Shown piece by piece: positions 55,718-64,000 of a stretch of 64,000 nucleotides of DNA. How positions within the stretch are numbered: the stretch's first letter is position 1; each line of letters begins with the position of its first letter. Source of the DNA: Chitinophagales bacterium. GTDB taxonomy: Bacteria > Bacteroidota > Bacteroidia > Chitinophagales > Chitinophagaceae. The stretch is from assembly GCA_017303415.1 (NCBI GenBank), contig JAFLBJ010000001.1:1860001-1924000 (forward strand). The letters are read 5' to 3'. The notes under the pieces are model-generated. The model did not search any database and was not told the origin of the DNA. It saw only the letters and a list, made by a program, of their open reading frames with translations. Position numbers and translations under genes: made by a program.

Positions 55718-55851
55718 AGGGCGGAGGATGGAGGATGGAGGTTGGATGTTGGATGTTGGATGTTGGATGACGGATGACAGATGACAGATGACGGAGGTTG
55801 GATGTTGGATGATGGATGTTGGATGTTGGATGACAGATGACAGATGACAGA
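55718..55851. repeat. heptamer array of about twenty units
   Basis: Units GAGGGCG, GAGGATG, GAGGTTG, GATGTTG, GATGACG, GATGACA and GATGATG follow each other in unbroken 7-base phase. The complementary array (CGTCATC, CAACATC, CATCATC) lies at 56002-56075 on the other side of repeat C. Confidence 0.88.
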
Positions 55852-56000
55852 GTGTGGCTGTGCGAGACCTCTGGTCTCGCACGATTGTCTTGTCGCCTCT
55901 GGCGACTCGAATTACAACAATTTCCTTTTAATAATTTTAATTTTTGTCGCCAGAGGCGACGGGAGAAAAGTGCGAGACCAGAGGTCTCGCACAGCCACAC
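55852..56000. repeat. repeat C, second full element, inverted orientation
   Basis: Same four hairpins as 32891-33035 but in reverse-complement orientation, with closely similar AT-rich centre. It lies between the porin gene and ppc, which converge here. Outer arms read GTGTGGCTGTGCGAG and its complement. Confidence 0.85.
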
Positions 56001-56083
56001 TCCGTCATCCAACATCCAACATCCCTTCTCCGTCATCCGTCATCCGTCATCCAACATCCAACATCCATCATCCCTCCCCCGCC

Positions 56084-58660
56084 CTACGCCGAATTCCTTC
56101 CGGCATTAATAATTCCAAACGAACACCGCATCACCAATTTCCCCAGTGTATGCTTGATAGGAGCATCTACCAATGATTCTTCCATCTTCCGTACTTTGGT
56201 AATGGCGAATTGCTGAATGGTCAGCAGAGGCAGCATGATCCGCTCACGCATTTGGATCGATAATTTATCAACCGGAAAATCAGACATGGGTTCCTGCCCG
56301 GAGAGTATATGCAGGTATTGACGGGTCAATTCATATTCCCGGTGGATCATTTCCCATATCTCCCCATATTTGGGGTGGCTACGCAGAAAACTGGTCAATG
56401 GGAAAAAGCATTTCATCATCGACATCTCACAATTATCCAGCAGGGTTTTAAAGAACCGGGAATCCCGATATAGTTTTTTTAACGCCGGTATATGCCCGCG
56501 TTTGTCCATTTCCTGTAAGGCCGAACCTACACCATAATAACCAGTTACATTTTGCTTTAACTGGCTCCAGGAACCCACAAAGGGGATCGCCCGAAGGTCT
56601 TTTAACTCCAGCCTCGAAGAGGCACCGCGTTTGGCCGGACGGCTGCCAATATTTGTTTCACTGTAAAAACGCAAGGGACTGGCATGGGCCAGATAGTCGA
56701 GGAAATAGGGATGTCCCTTTAAGTCAGAATAGGCGGCATAGCTGACTTCGGATAATTGTTGCATCAAACCATCCTCATCCGGACTAAAGGTCTTCTCTTT
56801 TTTGGTAAACACTTCACTGGTGACTCCGGCGTGGATCAGCTTTTCCATATTGTATTGGGCCGAGTCGATGATCCCAAAATTCGAACTGACAGTTTGCCCC
56901 TGAATGGTAAGCTGGATCTCCTTATTCGAAATATCCGTTCCCATGGAGGAGTAAAAGCGATGGGTCTTGCCACCACCTCTCGCCGGTGGACCGCCACGTC
57001 CGTCAAAGAACAACACATCGATACCAAACTCATTGGATATGCGGGTGAGGGTTTCCTTGGCTTTAAAGATGCTCCAATTGGCCATCAGATATCCACCGTC
57101 TTTTGTGCCATCGGAAAAACCCAACATGATGGTTTGTTTATTGCGACGGCGGCGGAGATGCGCGCGATACACCGGATGCCCGTATAATTCAGTCATAACC
57201 TGACCTGCATGGAGCAGATCATCAATGGTTTCAAATAAGGGTATGATGTCAATATTGAGTTTCTCCTTTTCCCAACCTGCTATCTGAAACAATCCCATCA
57301 CTTCAAAGACATTCAGTGTACTGTTACATTGGCTGATGATATACCGGTTACAACCTGCTTCTCCATTGAATTGTTGTACCGAGCGAATGACCCGCATGGT
57401 CTCCAGGGTATCTTTTTCCAACGGATCTTCCAATACCGCCCCTTCAGGTAAAGGACCCTGTTGAAGCAATTTCTCGATCTTTTCTTTTTCCGTTAATTGG
57501 ACATAGCCATCATCCAGCACCCCTTTTATCCGGGTAAGTCCTTCCAGTATCTGCCCATGTACGCGGCTGTCCTGTCGTACATCCAGGGAGGCAAAGTGCA
57601 GGCCAAATACCTTCACTTTATGGATAAGGCTCTCAAGCAAATGGAGGAATAAACCATTGTGTTTATAAATGATGGTTTGTCTCAACTCCTCAAGGGTAAA
57701 CAGGATATCATCCCGCGTGATATCCGTCCGCTGTCCCGGAATGAAAATATTATTGTACAGGGCTTTTTCCAGTTCGGCCAGCCGATTCTCCACCCCGTCA
57801 AAGGTGAGTCGCCGACGGATCCGTCTTACTTCCAGGTAATAGCATTTGATGATCGAACCTCGCAGGGCTTCAGCTACGCGAAGCGTTGTATCGGCTGTGA
57901 CAAACGGATTACCATCCCTGTCACCTCCGGGCCAGAACCCCATCCGGATCACCGGATTGCCATCCTGTAAAGATTCCGGGAATTCCTTATGCAGGAAATT
58001 ACTGATCCTCCCTACCGCGGCATAAAATACATTCTCCAGGTACCATATCAGGCTGACCGCTTCGTCAAAAGGAGTGGGTTTCTGTTTTTTGAAAAAAGGT
58101 GTTTTCCCCAATTGCTGGAGATACATATTGATCTGGCTCGTATTGTTCTCCGTAAGCGCTTTAGCCAGATCATTGATGATGGCCAATACACTTCCGGGAT
58201 AGAATTGAGTGGGGTGTGCGGTCAATACCAACCGGATAGAAAAATCCTTTAATTTCTCCACCATCTCGGTCTCCGTCCCATTGTCCTCCATTTCCGCATG
58301 CAAATGCTTAAGGGTACCCGCGCCACCCATATCGTTTACCTCACGAAAAGCCGCATCCTCAAGCGCATCAAAGAGTACCACCTGTCTTTCGGCATATTGC
58401 ACAAATCGAAAAAGCAGATCAAGCTTTTCTTCCTCCGTGGAAAAATGGGTATGCTTTTGAAAGAAATCCTCAATGATCTCTTCCGGACTTTGCCCTTTCT
58501 TATATCCCTCCTCACAATTGGAAAGCAACAGGGATAAAAGGATACCCGTCTTCTCAATCCGGTGAAATGGGAGAGAGGTAAACAGGCTATTGTACAGTTG
58601 GAACTTGATACCCACCTGGTTTCTGAAATGCTGAAGCGCTGTGGTTGACTGATGATCCAT
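56084..58660 (-). CDS. ppc: phosphoenolpyruvate carboxylase
   Basis: An 858-residue enzyme that makes oxaloacetate from phosphoenolpyruvate and bicarbonate, feeding aspartate-family synthesis. Motifs: LVLTAHPTQFYPGSVL (catalytic His), FWPGGDRDGNPFVTADT, GFSDGTKDGGYLMANW and FDGRGGPPARGGGKTH. ATG 58660 (MDHQSTTALQHF) is preferred; the longer frame to 58762 adds an unlikely hydrophobic extension. The usual C-terminal RNTG is RNSA here, a small variation at an otherwise conserved end. The gene diverges from the thr operon, which needs its product. Confidence 0.95.
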   Translation of the reverse strand: MDHQSTTALQHFRNQVGIKFQLYNSLFTSLPFHRIEKTGILLSLLLSNCEEGYKKGQSPEEIIEDFFQKHTHFSTEEEKLDLLFRFVQYAERQVVLFDALEDAAFREVNDMGGAGTLKHLHAEMEDNGTETEMVEKLKDFSIRLVLTAHPTQFYPGSVLAIINDLAKALTENNTSQINMYLQQLGKTPFFKKQKPTPFDEAVSLIWYLENVFYAAVGRISNFLHKEFPESLQDGNPVIRMGFWPGGDRDGNPFVTADTTLRVAEALRGSIIKCYYLEVRRIRRRLTFDGVENRLAELEKALYNNIFIPGQRTDITRDDILFTLEELRQTIIYKHNGLFLHLLESLIHKVKVFGLHFASLDVRQDSRVHGQILEGLTRIKGVLDDGYVQLTEKEKIEKLLQQGPLPEGAVLEDPLEKDTLETMRVIRSVQQFNGEAGCNRYIISQCNSTLNVFEVMGLFQIAGWEKEKLNIDIIPLFETIDDLLHAGQVMTELYGHPVYRAHLRRRRNKQTIMLGFSDGTKDGGYLMANWSIFKAKETLTRISNEFGIDVLFFDGRGGPPARGGGKTHRFYSSMGTDISNKEIQLTIQGQTVSSNFGIIDSAQYNMEKLIHAGVTSEVFTKKEKTFSPDEDGLMQQLSEVSYAAYSDLKGHPYFLDYLAHASPLRFYSETNIGSRPAKRGASSRLELKDLRAIPFVGSWSQLKQNVTGYYGVGSALQEMDKRGHIPALKKLYRDSRFFKTLLDNCEMSMMKCFFPLTSFLRSHPKYGEIWEMIHREYELTRQYLHILSGQEPMSDFPVDKLSIQMRERIMLPLLTIQQFAITKVRKMEESLVDAPIKHTLGKLVMRCSFGIINAGRNSA

Positions 58661-58801
58661 AAATAGATTGAAAGAAATGTAATAGGAAATAGACAGGCAA
58701 TCGGGGAAGTGAAAATACAAAAAAAGCAGGGGATAGCAGCGGCCACGCCCCTCCACTAACATTCGTTCTTATTAATTTATAAAATTAATCGTCGTATTCC
58801 C

Positions 58802-58831
58802 TTGCCGATTGCGGTGGGGATAGTATCTTCG
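58802..58831 (+). promoter_or_regulatory. promoter of the thr leader
   Basis: TTG at 58802-58804, 19 bases, then TATCTTCG at 58824-58831. The spacing and the TAnnTTCG form match the ilv promoter at 39238. Transcription would start near 58838, about ten bases before the leader ATG. Confidence 0.5.
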
Positions 58832-58846
58832 GCTGACTACAGAATA

Positions 58847-58933
58847 ATGGAAAATAAATGCACATACAGGCTCCCTGTTCCGGTTCCCTCCGGCATTTCC
58901 ATTATTACATCTACTACCACAACGATCCGCTAA
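58847..58933 (+). CDS. thr leader peptide with a Thr/Ile codon run
   Basis: A 28-residue frame from ATG 58847 to TAA 58931-58933 that ends ISIITSTTTTIR, with five Thr and four Ile codons in twelve. This matches the logic of the enterobacterial thr leader, which senses threonine and isoleucine. It sits about 90 bases ahead of thrA and overlaps the hairpin described next. The product is not expected to have another role. Confidence 0.7.
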   Translation: MENKCTYRLPVPVPSGISIITSTTTTIR

Positions 58934-58951
58934 AGCGGATTGTATTTATTC
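58925..58951 (+). terminator. thr attenuator hairpin (weak terminator)
   Basis: ATCCGC (58925-58930), TAAA, GCGGAT (58935-58940), then TGTATTTATT. The stem overlaps the leader stop. A ribosome stalled in the Thr codons just upstream would cover its left arm. The T-run is interrupted, so it is weaker than the ilv one. No clear antiterminator was found. Confidence 0.45.
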
Positions 58952-59025
58952 ATATCAATTCATGGGCATAGGCTGTTGGTTCCAAAGGGAGACAATCACA
59001 TTTATTTTATTCAATCAAATTCAAT

Positions 59026-61470
59026 ATGCAGGTTTTAAAGTTTGGCGGTACATCGGTTGGTTCGGTGTCAGCCATCAGGCAGATCAGGTCGATTCTGGAA
59101 GAAAGGGTAAAGCAGGATCAGTTATGGGTGGTGGTTTCCGCTTTTGGCGGTACAACCGATCTCTTGCTGAAGAGTGGTCAACTCGCCGCTGCTGGAGAAG
59201 AGGAGTATAAAGAATTTCTCGGGCAAATGGAGAAAAGACACCTGGAGGCGGTAAAAGAATTATTGCCGCTCCAGGCACAAAGTGGTGTACTGTCACAAGT
59301 AAAAACCTTATGCAACGAGATCGAGGACATCTGCAGCGGTATTTTTCTGCTGGGGGAAATGACGGCCAGGAGTTATGATAAATTACTCAGTTATGGCGAA
59401 TTACTTTCTTCCGTGATCATAGCTGCGGCTTTTAAAGCGCATGGAATGGAATGTGCCTGGAAGGATACCCGGGAACTGATCCTTACCGACTCACGGTTTG
59501 GACAGGCAGCAGTAGATATGCACGTGACCAATGAAAAAATTCAGGCATTCCAAAAAGAAACCTCTTCCCGGTTGATTATTTTCCCCGGGTTTATTGCCAG
59601 AAATGAACAGGGAGTGACCACTACACTGGGACGTGGCGGATCGGATTATACCGCGGCATTGCTCGCAGCCGCAGCAGGGGCATCCTTACTGGATATTTGG
59701 ACTGATGTTTCAGGTATGATGACAGCCGACCCCCGATGGGTACCCAATGCCCGTATCATTCCTTCGATCTCCTATCATGAGGCCATGGAACTTTCGCATT
59801 TTGGCGCCAAAGTGATCTATCCGCCGACGATTCAACCGGTATTGGCCAAAAAGATCCCGATCCGCATCAAGAATACCTTTTCTCCCAATGACCCGGGTAC
59901 GATGATCAGTGATGAACCGGAAAAGAATGGAAGTATGATTCGTGGTATATCCAGTATCAATCATATTGCCTTGCTTAGTCTGGAAGGCAGTGGCATGATC
60001 GGTGTGCCGGGATTTGCCAAGCGATTGTTTGAGGCGCTTTCCAGTGCGGGTGTCAATGTTATTCTGATCACGCAGGGTTCTTCCGAACATTCGATCTGTG
60101 TTGGAGTGGATGCCGCCAATGCCGAATTGGCCCGTACCGCAGTGGATACCGCTTTTGCTGCCGAGATCGCGTTTAAGAAAGTGGACCCTCTGGTGGTGGA
60201 AAAGGATTTGTCGATCGTAGCCCTGGTGGGTGAACAAATGAAGAGTCATACCGGGATCAGTGGAAAGATGTTTGGCGTCATGGGACGCAATGGGGTGAAT
60301 GTACGGGCCATTGCCCAGGGTTCATCAGAAAAGAATATCTCTGCGGTGGTTTCTACTCCGGATGTTCGTAAAGCGATCAACGTTTTGCATGAAGAATTTT
60401 TTGAGAAGGTAAACAAACAAGTGAACCTGTTTATTTGTGGGGTGGGGAATGTAGGGAGTAAATTACTCATGCAATTGGACCAGCAGCGGCAATTCCTGTC
60501 GGAGCAACTCCGACTACAGGTCAGGATCGTAGGGTTGGCAAACAGCAAACAGTTTGTATTTTCCGATGAAGGCGTGGATCCGGGTAAGTGGAAAGAATCG
60601 CTTGAAAAAGGGGAGAAGGGCGGTATTGATGATTTTGTAAAAGCCATCATACAACGTAACCTGCGGAATTCCGTATTTGTAGATGTAACCGCCAGTGATG
60701 CAGTAGCAGGCGTTTATCAGCAGTTATTGGAAAAAAGTATTTCCGTTGTGGCCTGCAACAAGATCGCTTGTTCTTCTGTCTATTCCCATTATAGAAAATT
60801 GAAGGACCTGGCCCGGGAATTCAATGCTTCCTTTTTATTTGAAACCAATGTTGGAGCGGGTTTGCCCGTGATCGGCACCTTGAACGATCTCCTTCGCAGT
60901 GGCGATAAGGTCAACCGCATGGAGGCCGTTTTAAGTGGCACCCTCAATTTTGTATTTAATAATTATAATGCTACCCGACCTTTTGCCGAGGTGGTAAAAC
61001 AGGCCCAGGAAGAAGGGTACACCGAACCCGATCCACGTCTTGATCTTGGTGGAACCGATGTGATGCGAAAGATCATGATCCTCGCGCGCGAATCCGGACA
61101 ACCACTGGAAATGGAGCAGATCGCCAACCGGTCATTTATGCCGGCGAGTTGTATGCAGGGCACCGTAGCGGATTTTTATAATGAAATGGCCAAGGAAGAA
61201 AATCATTTTAAGAAATTGTACGAAGAAGCCGCAGCCAAAGGGATGAAATTGAAATTTGTAGCTAAATATGAAAATGGCAAGGCCGAAGTCGGGCTGCAGC
61301 ATATCGATCCTCAACATGACCTTTATCACCTGTATGGAAAAGATAATGTGGTTTTGTTTTATACTGATCGGTACCGCGAACAACCCATGGTGATCAAAGG
61401 AGCCGGCGCTGGCGCAGAAGTAACAGCCTCAGGCGTATTTGCGGATGTAATGCGGGCTGCGAGGATGTGA
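59026..61470 (+). CDS. thrA: bifunctional aspartokinase / homoserine dehydrogenase
   Basis: An 814-residue fusion catalysing the first and third steps from aspartate to threonine. The kinase domain starts MQVLKFGGTSVGSVSAI and includes TTLGRGGSDYTAALLAAAAG (residues about 205). Two ACT regions lie near 310-450. The dehydrogenase starts near 465 with FICGVGNVGSKLLMQL, and GTLNFVFNN and YTEPDPRLDLGGTDVMRK hold catalytic residues. Length matches E. coli ThrA (820). Confidence 0.96.
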   Translation: MQVLKFGGTSVGSVSAIRQIRSILEERVKQDQLWVVVSAFGGTTDLLLKSGQLAAAGEEEYKEFLGQMEKRHLEAVKELLPLQAQSGVLSQVKTLCNEIEDICSGIFLLGEMTARSYDKLLSYGELLSSVIIAAAFKAHGMECAWKDTRELILTDSRFGQAAVDMHVTNEKIQAFQKETSSRLIIFPGFIARNEQGVTTTLGRGGSDYTAALLAAAAGASLLDIWTDVSGMMTADPRWVPNARIIPSISYHEAMELSHFGAKVIYPPTIQPVLAKKIPIRIKNTFSPNDPGTMISDEPEKNGSMIRGISSINHIALLSLEGSGMIGVPGFAKRLFEALSSAGVNVILITQGSSEHSICVGVDAANAELARTAVDTAFAAEIAFKKVDPLVVEKDLSIVALVGEQMKSHTGISGKMFGVMGRNGVNVRAIAQGSSEKNISAVVSTPDVRKAINVLHEEFFEKVNKQVNLFICGVGNVGSKLLMQLDQQRQFLSEQLRLQVRIVGLANSKQFVFSDEGVDPGKWKESLEKGEKGGIDDFVKAIIQRNLRNSVFVDVTASDAVAGVYQQLLEKSISVVACNKIACSSVYSHYRKLKDLAREFNASFLFETNVGAGLPVIGTLNDLLRSGDKVNRMEAVLSGTLNFVFNNYNATRPFAEVVKQAQEEGYTEPDPRLDLGGTDVMRKIMILARESGQPLEMEQIANRSFMPASCMQGTVADFYNEMAKEENHFKKLYEEAAAKGMKLKFVAKYENGKAEVGLQHIDPQHDLYHLYGKDNVVLFYTDRYREQPMVIKGAGAGAEVTASGVFADVMRAARM

Positions 61471-61540
61471 GACATGAGACGTGAGACGTGAGTCGTGAGA
61501 CGTCCGTCGTCTCACGATTCACGTCTCACCTCTCACGACA
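61471..61540. repeat. GTGAGNN heptamer array between thrA and thrB
   Basis: GTGAGAC, ATGAGAC, GTGAGAC, GTGAGTC, GTGAGAC units then complementary TCTCACG, ATTCACG, TCTCACC, TCTCACG. The arms could fold back on each other inside the thr transcript. Same unit family as 45298-45451. Confidence 0.8.
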
Positions 61541-61550
61541 AACTAAAACA

Positions 61551-62474
61551 ATGAAAAGTACCATAAAAATACACGCCCCCGCCACCATCGCCAACCTTGT
61601 CTGTGGGTTTGACATACTGGGTTTGGCGCTGGAGGAACCTTATGACGAGATCACGATGTCCTTGTCTGAGGAGCCGGGGATCCGAATCAGGCATACAGAT
61701 GGGTATGGATTGCCCGAAGAAGCATCACGCAATGTTTCCGGGGCTGCCTTGCAGGCTTTGATGGATGAATATCAAAAACCGGTAGGGTTTGATCTGATCG
61801 TTCATAAACATATCATGCCCGGTAGTGGTTTGGGTTCGAGTGCTGCCAGCTCAGCAGGTGCAGTAGTGGCGGCGAATAAATTATTAGGTGAACCATTTAC
61901 CAAACATGACCTTGTGCGTTTCGCCATGCATGGCGAAAAGTTGGCGAGTGGGGTAAAACATGCTGATAACATTACGCCGGCGATCTATGGAGGTGTTACC
62001 CTGATCCGGTCCATCTTTCCGTTGGATATCGTTCCTCTTTCTGCGCCACCCATGTATGTGACGGTGGTGCACCCCCAGATAGAAGTGAAGACCTCCGATG
62101 CGCGTCAGATCCTGCGAAAAGAAGTGCAATTGAAGAATGCCATTCGACAGTGGGGTAATATCGCGGGACTGGTTACCGGGTTGCTGCAATCGGATTATGC
62201 ACTTATCGGCCGGTCCCTGGAGGATGTAGTGGTAGAACCCATTCGCAGTATCCTTATTCCGGGTTTTGAAGAGGTTAAAAAAAGAAGCAAGGAAGCAGGG
62301 GCTCTGGGGGGAGGTATCTCCGGATCAGGACCATCGCTATTTATGTTGTGCCAGGAAGAGAATACCGCCCATCAGATAGCAGGTGAAATGAAATCAGTGT
62401 ATCAGCAATTGGGATTGGATCACCGGATATATGTAACACAGATCAATAGGGAAGGTGTCAGCATTGTTAATTAG
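61551..62474 (+). CDS. thrB: homoserine kinase
   Basis: A 307-residue GHMP-family kinase. The ATP loop is HIMPGSGLGSSAASSAGA, and GGISGSGPSLFML near the C-terminus is the third GHMP motif. ATG 61551 gives MKSTIKIHAPATIANLVCGFD, the normal start; the earlier ATG at 61488 is formed by the heptamer array. Confidence 0.95.
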   Translation: MKSTIKIHAPATIANLVCGFDILGLALEEPYDEITMSLSEEPGIRIRHTDGYGLPEEASRNVSGAALQALMDEYQKPVGFDLIVHKHIMPGSGLGSSAASSAGAVVAANKLLGEPFTKHDLVRFAMHGEKLASGVKHADNITPAIYGGVTLIRSIFPLDIVPLSAPPMYVTVVHPQIEVKTSDARQILRKEVQLKNAIRQWGNIAGLVTGLLQSDYALIGRSLEDVVVEPIRSILIPGFEEVKKRSKEAGALGGGISGSGPSLFMLCQEENTAHQIAGEMKSVYQQLGLDHRIYVTQINREGVSIVN

Positions 62475-62499
62475 GGTTTATTTTTAAAGACAAAGCCTC

Positions 62500-63846
62500 A
62501 TGCAATTTTATAGTTTAAATAAAAAATCAAATCCCGTTTCTTTTCGTGAAGCCACCATTGCAGGGCAGGCACCGGATAAGGGGTTATATTTTCCGGAACA
62601 TATTCCAGTTTTTGAAAAGGATTTTTTTACCTCCATTGAAAAGCGGTCGGATATCGAGACTGCCTTTCAGGTGATCCGTCCTTATGCCGGGGATAGTATT
62701 CCTGATGCTGAATTATACCGGATCGTGGAAGAGACCCTTTCCTTTCCCATTCCATTGGTGAAACTGAGTGAGGATGTATATACCCTTGAACTTTTTCATG
62801 GACCTACATTGGCTTTTAAAGACGTTGGTGCCAGGTTTATGAGTCGTTGTCTTGGCTATTTTTCCAAAGAAAGATCAGAGAAAGTGACCGTCCTCGTGGC
62901 TACTTCAGGTGATACTGGAGGAGCGGTAGCAGATGGCTTTTATGAGGTCCCTGGTGTTGAGGTGGTGATCCTTTATCCTTCGGGGAAAGTGAGCCCGGTG
63001 CAGGAAAAACAATTGACCACCCTCGGCAAGAACATAAGGGCGCTGGAAGTAAACGGAAATTTTGATGATTGCCAGGCACTCGTAAAAAAAGCTTTTGCCG
63101 ATACAGAGTTGAAGAAAAGCCTTTTTCTTACTTCCGCCAATTCGATCAATGTTGCCCGCTGGCTTCCCCAGCAATTTTATTATTTCAGTATCTGGAGGCA
63201 ATGGGCAAAAAAAGATACCCCTCCCATTATTTCTGTACCCAGTGGCAATTTCGGAAATATATGTGCCGGGATGTTGGCGCATCAGTCCGGGTTGCCGGTA
63301 AAACATTTTATTGCAGCCTGCAATGAGAATGATGTGGTCACCCGGTTTCTCCAGGACGGGGCATATCAACCCAAAACGGCGGTGCCCACTATTTCAAATG
63401 CGATGGATGTAGGCGACCCGAGTAATTTTATCCGGATCATGGAATTGTTTGATCAGGAAACTGAACCATTAAAAGATATCTTAAGCAGTTACCGGTTCAC
63501 CGATGATCAAACCCGGAAAGCTATGGAAAGATTGTATCAGGAATATGGATATATGGCAGATCCACATGGGGCTGTTGGTTTCCTCGCCCTGGAAGCATAC
63601 TGTCGGGAGCATGGTAAAATTGGATCAACTTTGAGTCAGAATTTCAATCCTTCATATCCAACAAATCCTGGTGTCTTTTTAGAAACAGCCCACCCGGTAA
63701 AATTTCCTGATGAAGTTGAAAAGGCGATTAAAAAAACTATCCCCTGGCCCGACTCTATAAAGGCCCTGGCTAATAAAGAAAAGCAGGCCGGGTTACTTGA
63801 ACCTGTGTATGAAGGATTCCGGGATTATTTGCTCAGACACTCATAA
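62500..63846 (+). CDS. thrC: threonine synthase
   Basis: A 448-residue PLP enzyme that converts phosphohomoserine to threonine. The PLP Lys is in HGPTLAFKDVGARFM. VATSGDTGGAVADGF and ISVPSGNFGNICAG bind substrate and cofactor phosphate. It starts MQFYSLNKKSNPVSFREA as in other ThrC proteins. It is last in the thr operon and its stop overlaps the end of a convergent gene by 6 bases. Confidence 0.96.
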   Translation: MQFYSLNKKSNPVSFREATIAGQAPDKGLYFPEHIPVFEKDFFTSIEKRSDIETAFQVIRPYAGDSIPDAELYRIVEETLSFPIPLVKLSEDVYTLELFHGPTLAFKDVGARFMSRCLGYFSKERSEKVTVLVATSGDTGGAVADGFYEVPGVEVVILYPSGKVSPVQEKQLTTLGKNIRALEVNGNFDDCQALVKKAFADTELKKSLFLTSANSINVARWLPQQFYYFSIWRQWAKKDTPPIISVPSGNFGNICAGMLAHQSGLPVKHFIAACNENDVVTRFLQDGAYQPKTAVPTISNAMDVGDPSNFIRIMELFDQETEPLKDILSSYRFTDDQTRKAMERLYQEYGYMADPHGAVGFLALEAYCREHGKIGSTLSQNFNPSYPTNPGVFLETAHPVKFPDEVEKAIKKTIPWPDSIKALANKEKQAGLLEPVYEGFRDYLLRHS

Positions 63847-64000
63847 TCGGGGGTTCAGGATCATTTTGGCAATACGCGCTTCAATGATTGGTCTTTCCAC
63901 TTCAAAATCCAATTTGATCTTCCACTTCTGGAGGGTGTTGACGCCAATGATCACCTCTTCACTTAAGTCGGGGATGACCAGGAATTCATCACTCAATCGC
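63841..64000 (-). CDS. retropepsin-like aspartyl protease, C-terminal end (partial)
   Basis: The minus-strand frame runs from the window edge to TGA at 63841-63843, giving about 52 residues: SDEFLVIPDLSEEVIIG, then TLQKWKIKLDFE and a Lys/Arg end. The DLSEEVIIGVNTLQKWKIKLDF pattern is typical of the second half of retroviral-type aspartyl protease folds found in bacteria (IIG then a hydrophobic strand; shown here as VIIGVNTLQKW). Its active-site Asp would lie outside the window. Confidence 0.6.
   Translation of the reverse strand, partial: RLSDEFLVIPDLSEEVIIGVNTLQKWKIKLDFEVERPIIEARIAKMILNPRL

Overview
The window looks like a chromosomal segment of a Bacteroidota bacterium, most likely of the Chitinophagaceae. 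This rests on a PorQ-type type IX secretion protein, Gram-negative outer-membrane beta-barrels, Bacteroidota-style promoters (TTTG, 19 bases, TAnnTTCG), weak Shine-Dalgarno signals, and a Bacteroidota-style Rhs locus. No rRNA, tRNA, CRISPR array or intact mobile element was seen. The family assignment is inference from protein resemblance, not a search.

Layout. 1-4782: end of an outer-membrane protein, a small beta-barrel protein, lon, and a porQ-like gene. 4790-16150: an accessory island of displaced Rhs (polymorphic toxin) tails, toxin stubs and putative immunity genes. Its units are separated by about 250-370 bp palindromic repeats (repeat A) and end in a shared motif that also supplies the last codons and stop of several immunity genes. 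16156-22616 (minus strand): a tightly packed run, read as lipoprotein, UbiA-like protein, M42 peptidase, a 54-residue membrane protein, methyltransferase, sulfatase-fold membrane enzyme, bioB. 22673-24528: LuxE-like and lactonase-like genes. 24572-32782: a complete galacturonate/glucuronate catabolic operon (uxaB, uxaA, uxaC, kdgK, yhcH-like, eda, exuT-like). 33063-34616: a helical-repeat protein of unknown function. 34810-46736: branched-chain amino acid synthesis (leuA C D B, ilvD, a DinB-like gene, ilvB N C A). 46861-55633: nitrogen assimilation (gltB, gltD, amt, a porin-like gene). 56084-58660: ppc. 58847-63846: thr leader, thrA, thrB, thrC. 63841-64000: end of a retropepsin-like gene.

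How the genes fit together. Ppc supplies oxaloacetate for aspartate, ThrABC make threonine, IlvA turns threonine into 2-oxobutyrate, and IlvB/N/C/D with LeuA/C/D/B complete isoleucine, valine and leucine. GltBD and Amt supply the glutamate nitrogen. Two apparent leader-peptide attenuators are visible and previously easy to miss: one before ilvD with an Ile/Val codon run and a strong terminator, and one before thrA with a Thr/Ile codon run and a weaker hairpin.

Intergenic DNA is rich in structure. There are arrays of 7-base units in at least three sequence families, often arranged as inverted arrays. A roughly 145 bp double-palindrome element (repeat C) sits at three of the four convergent gene junctions.
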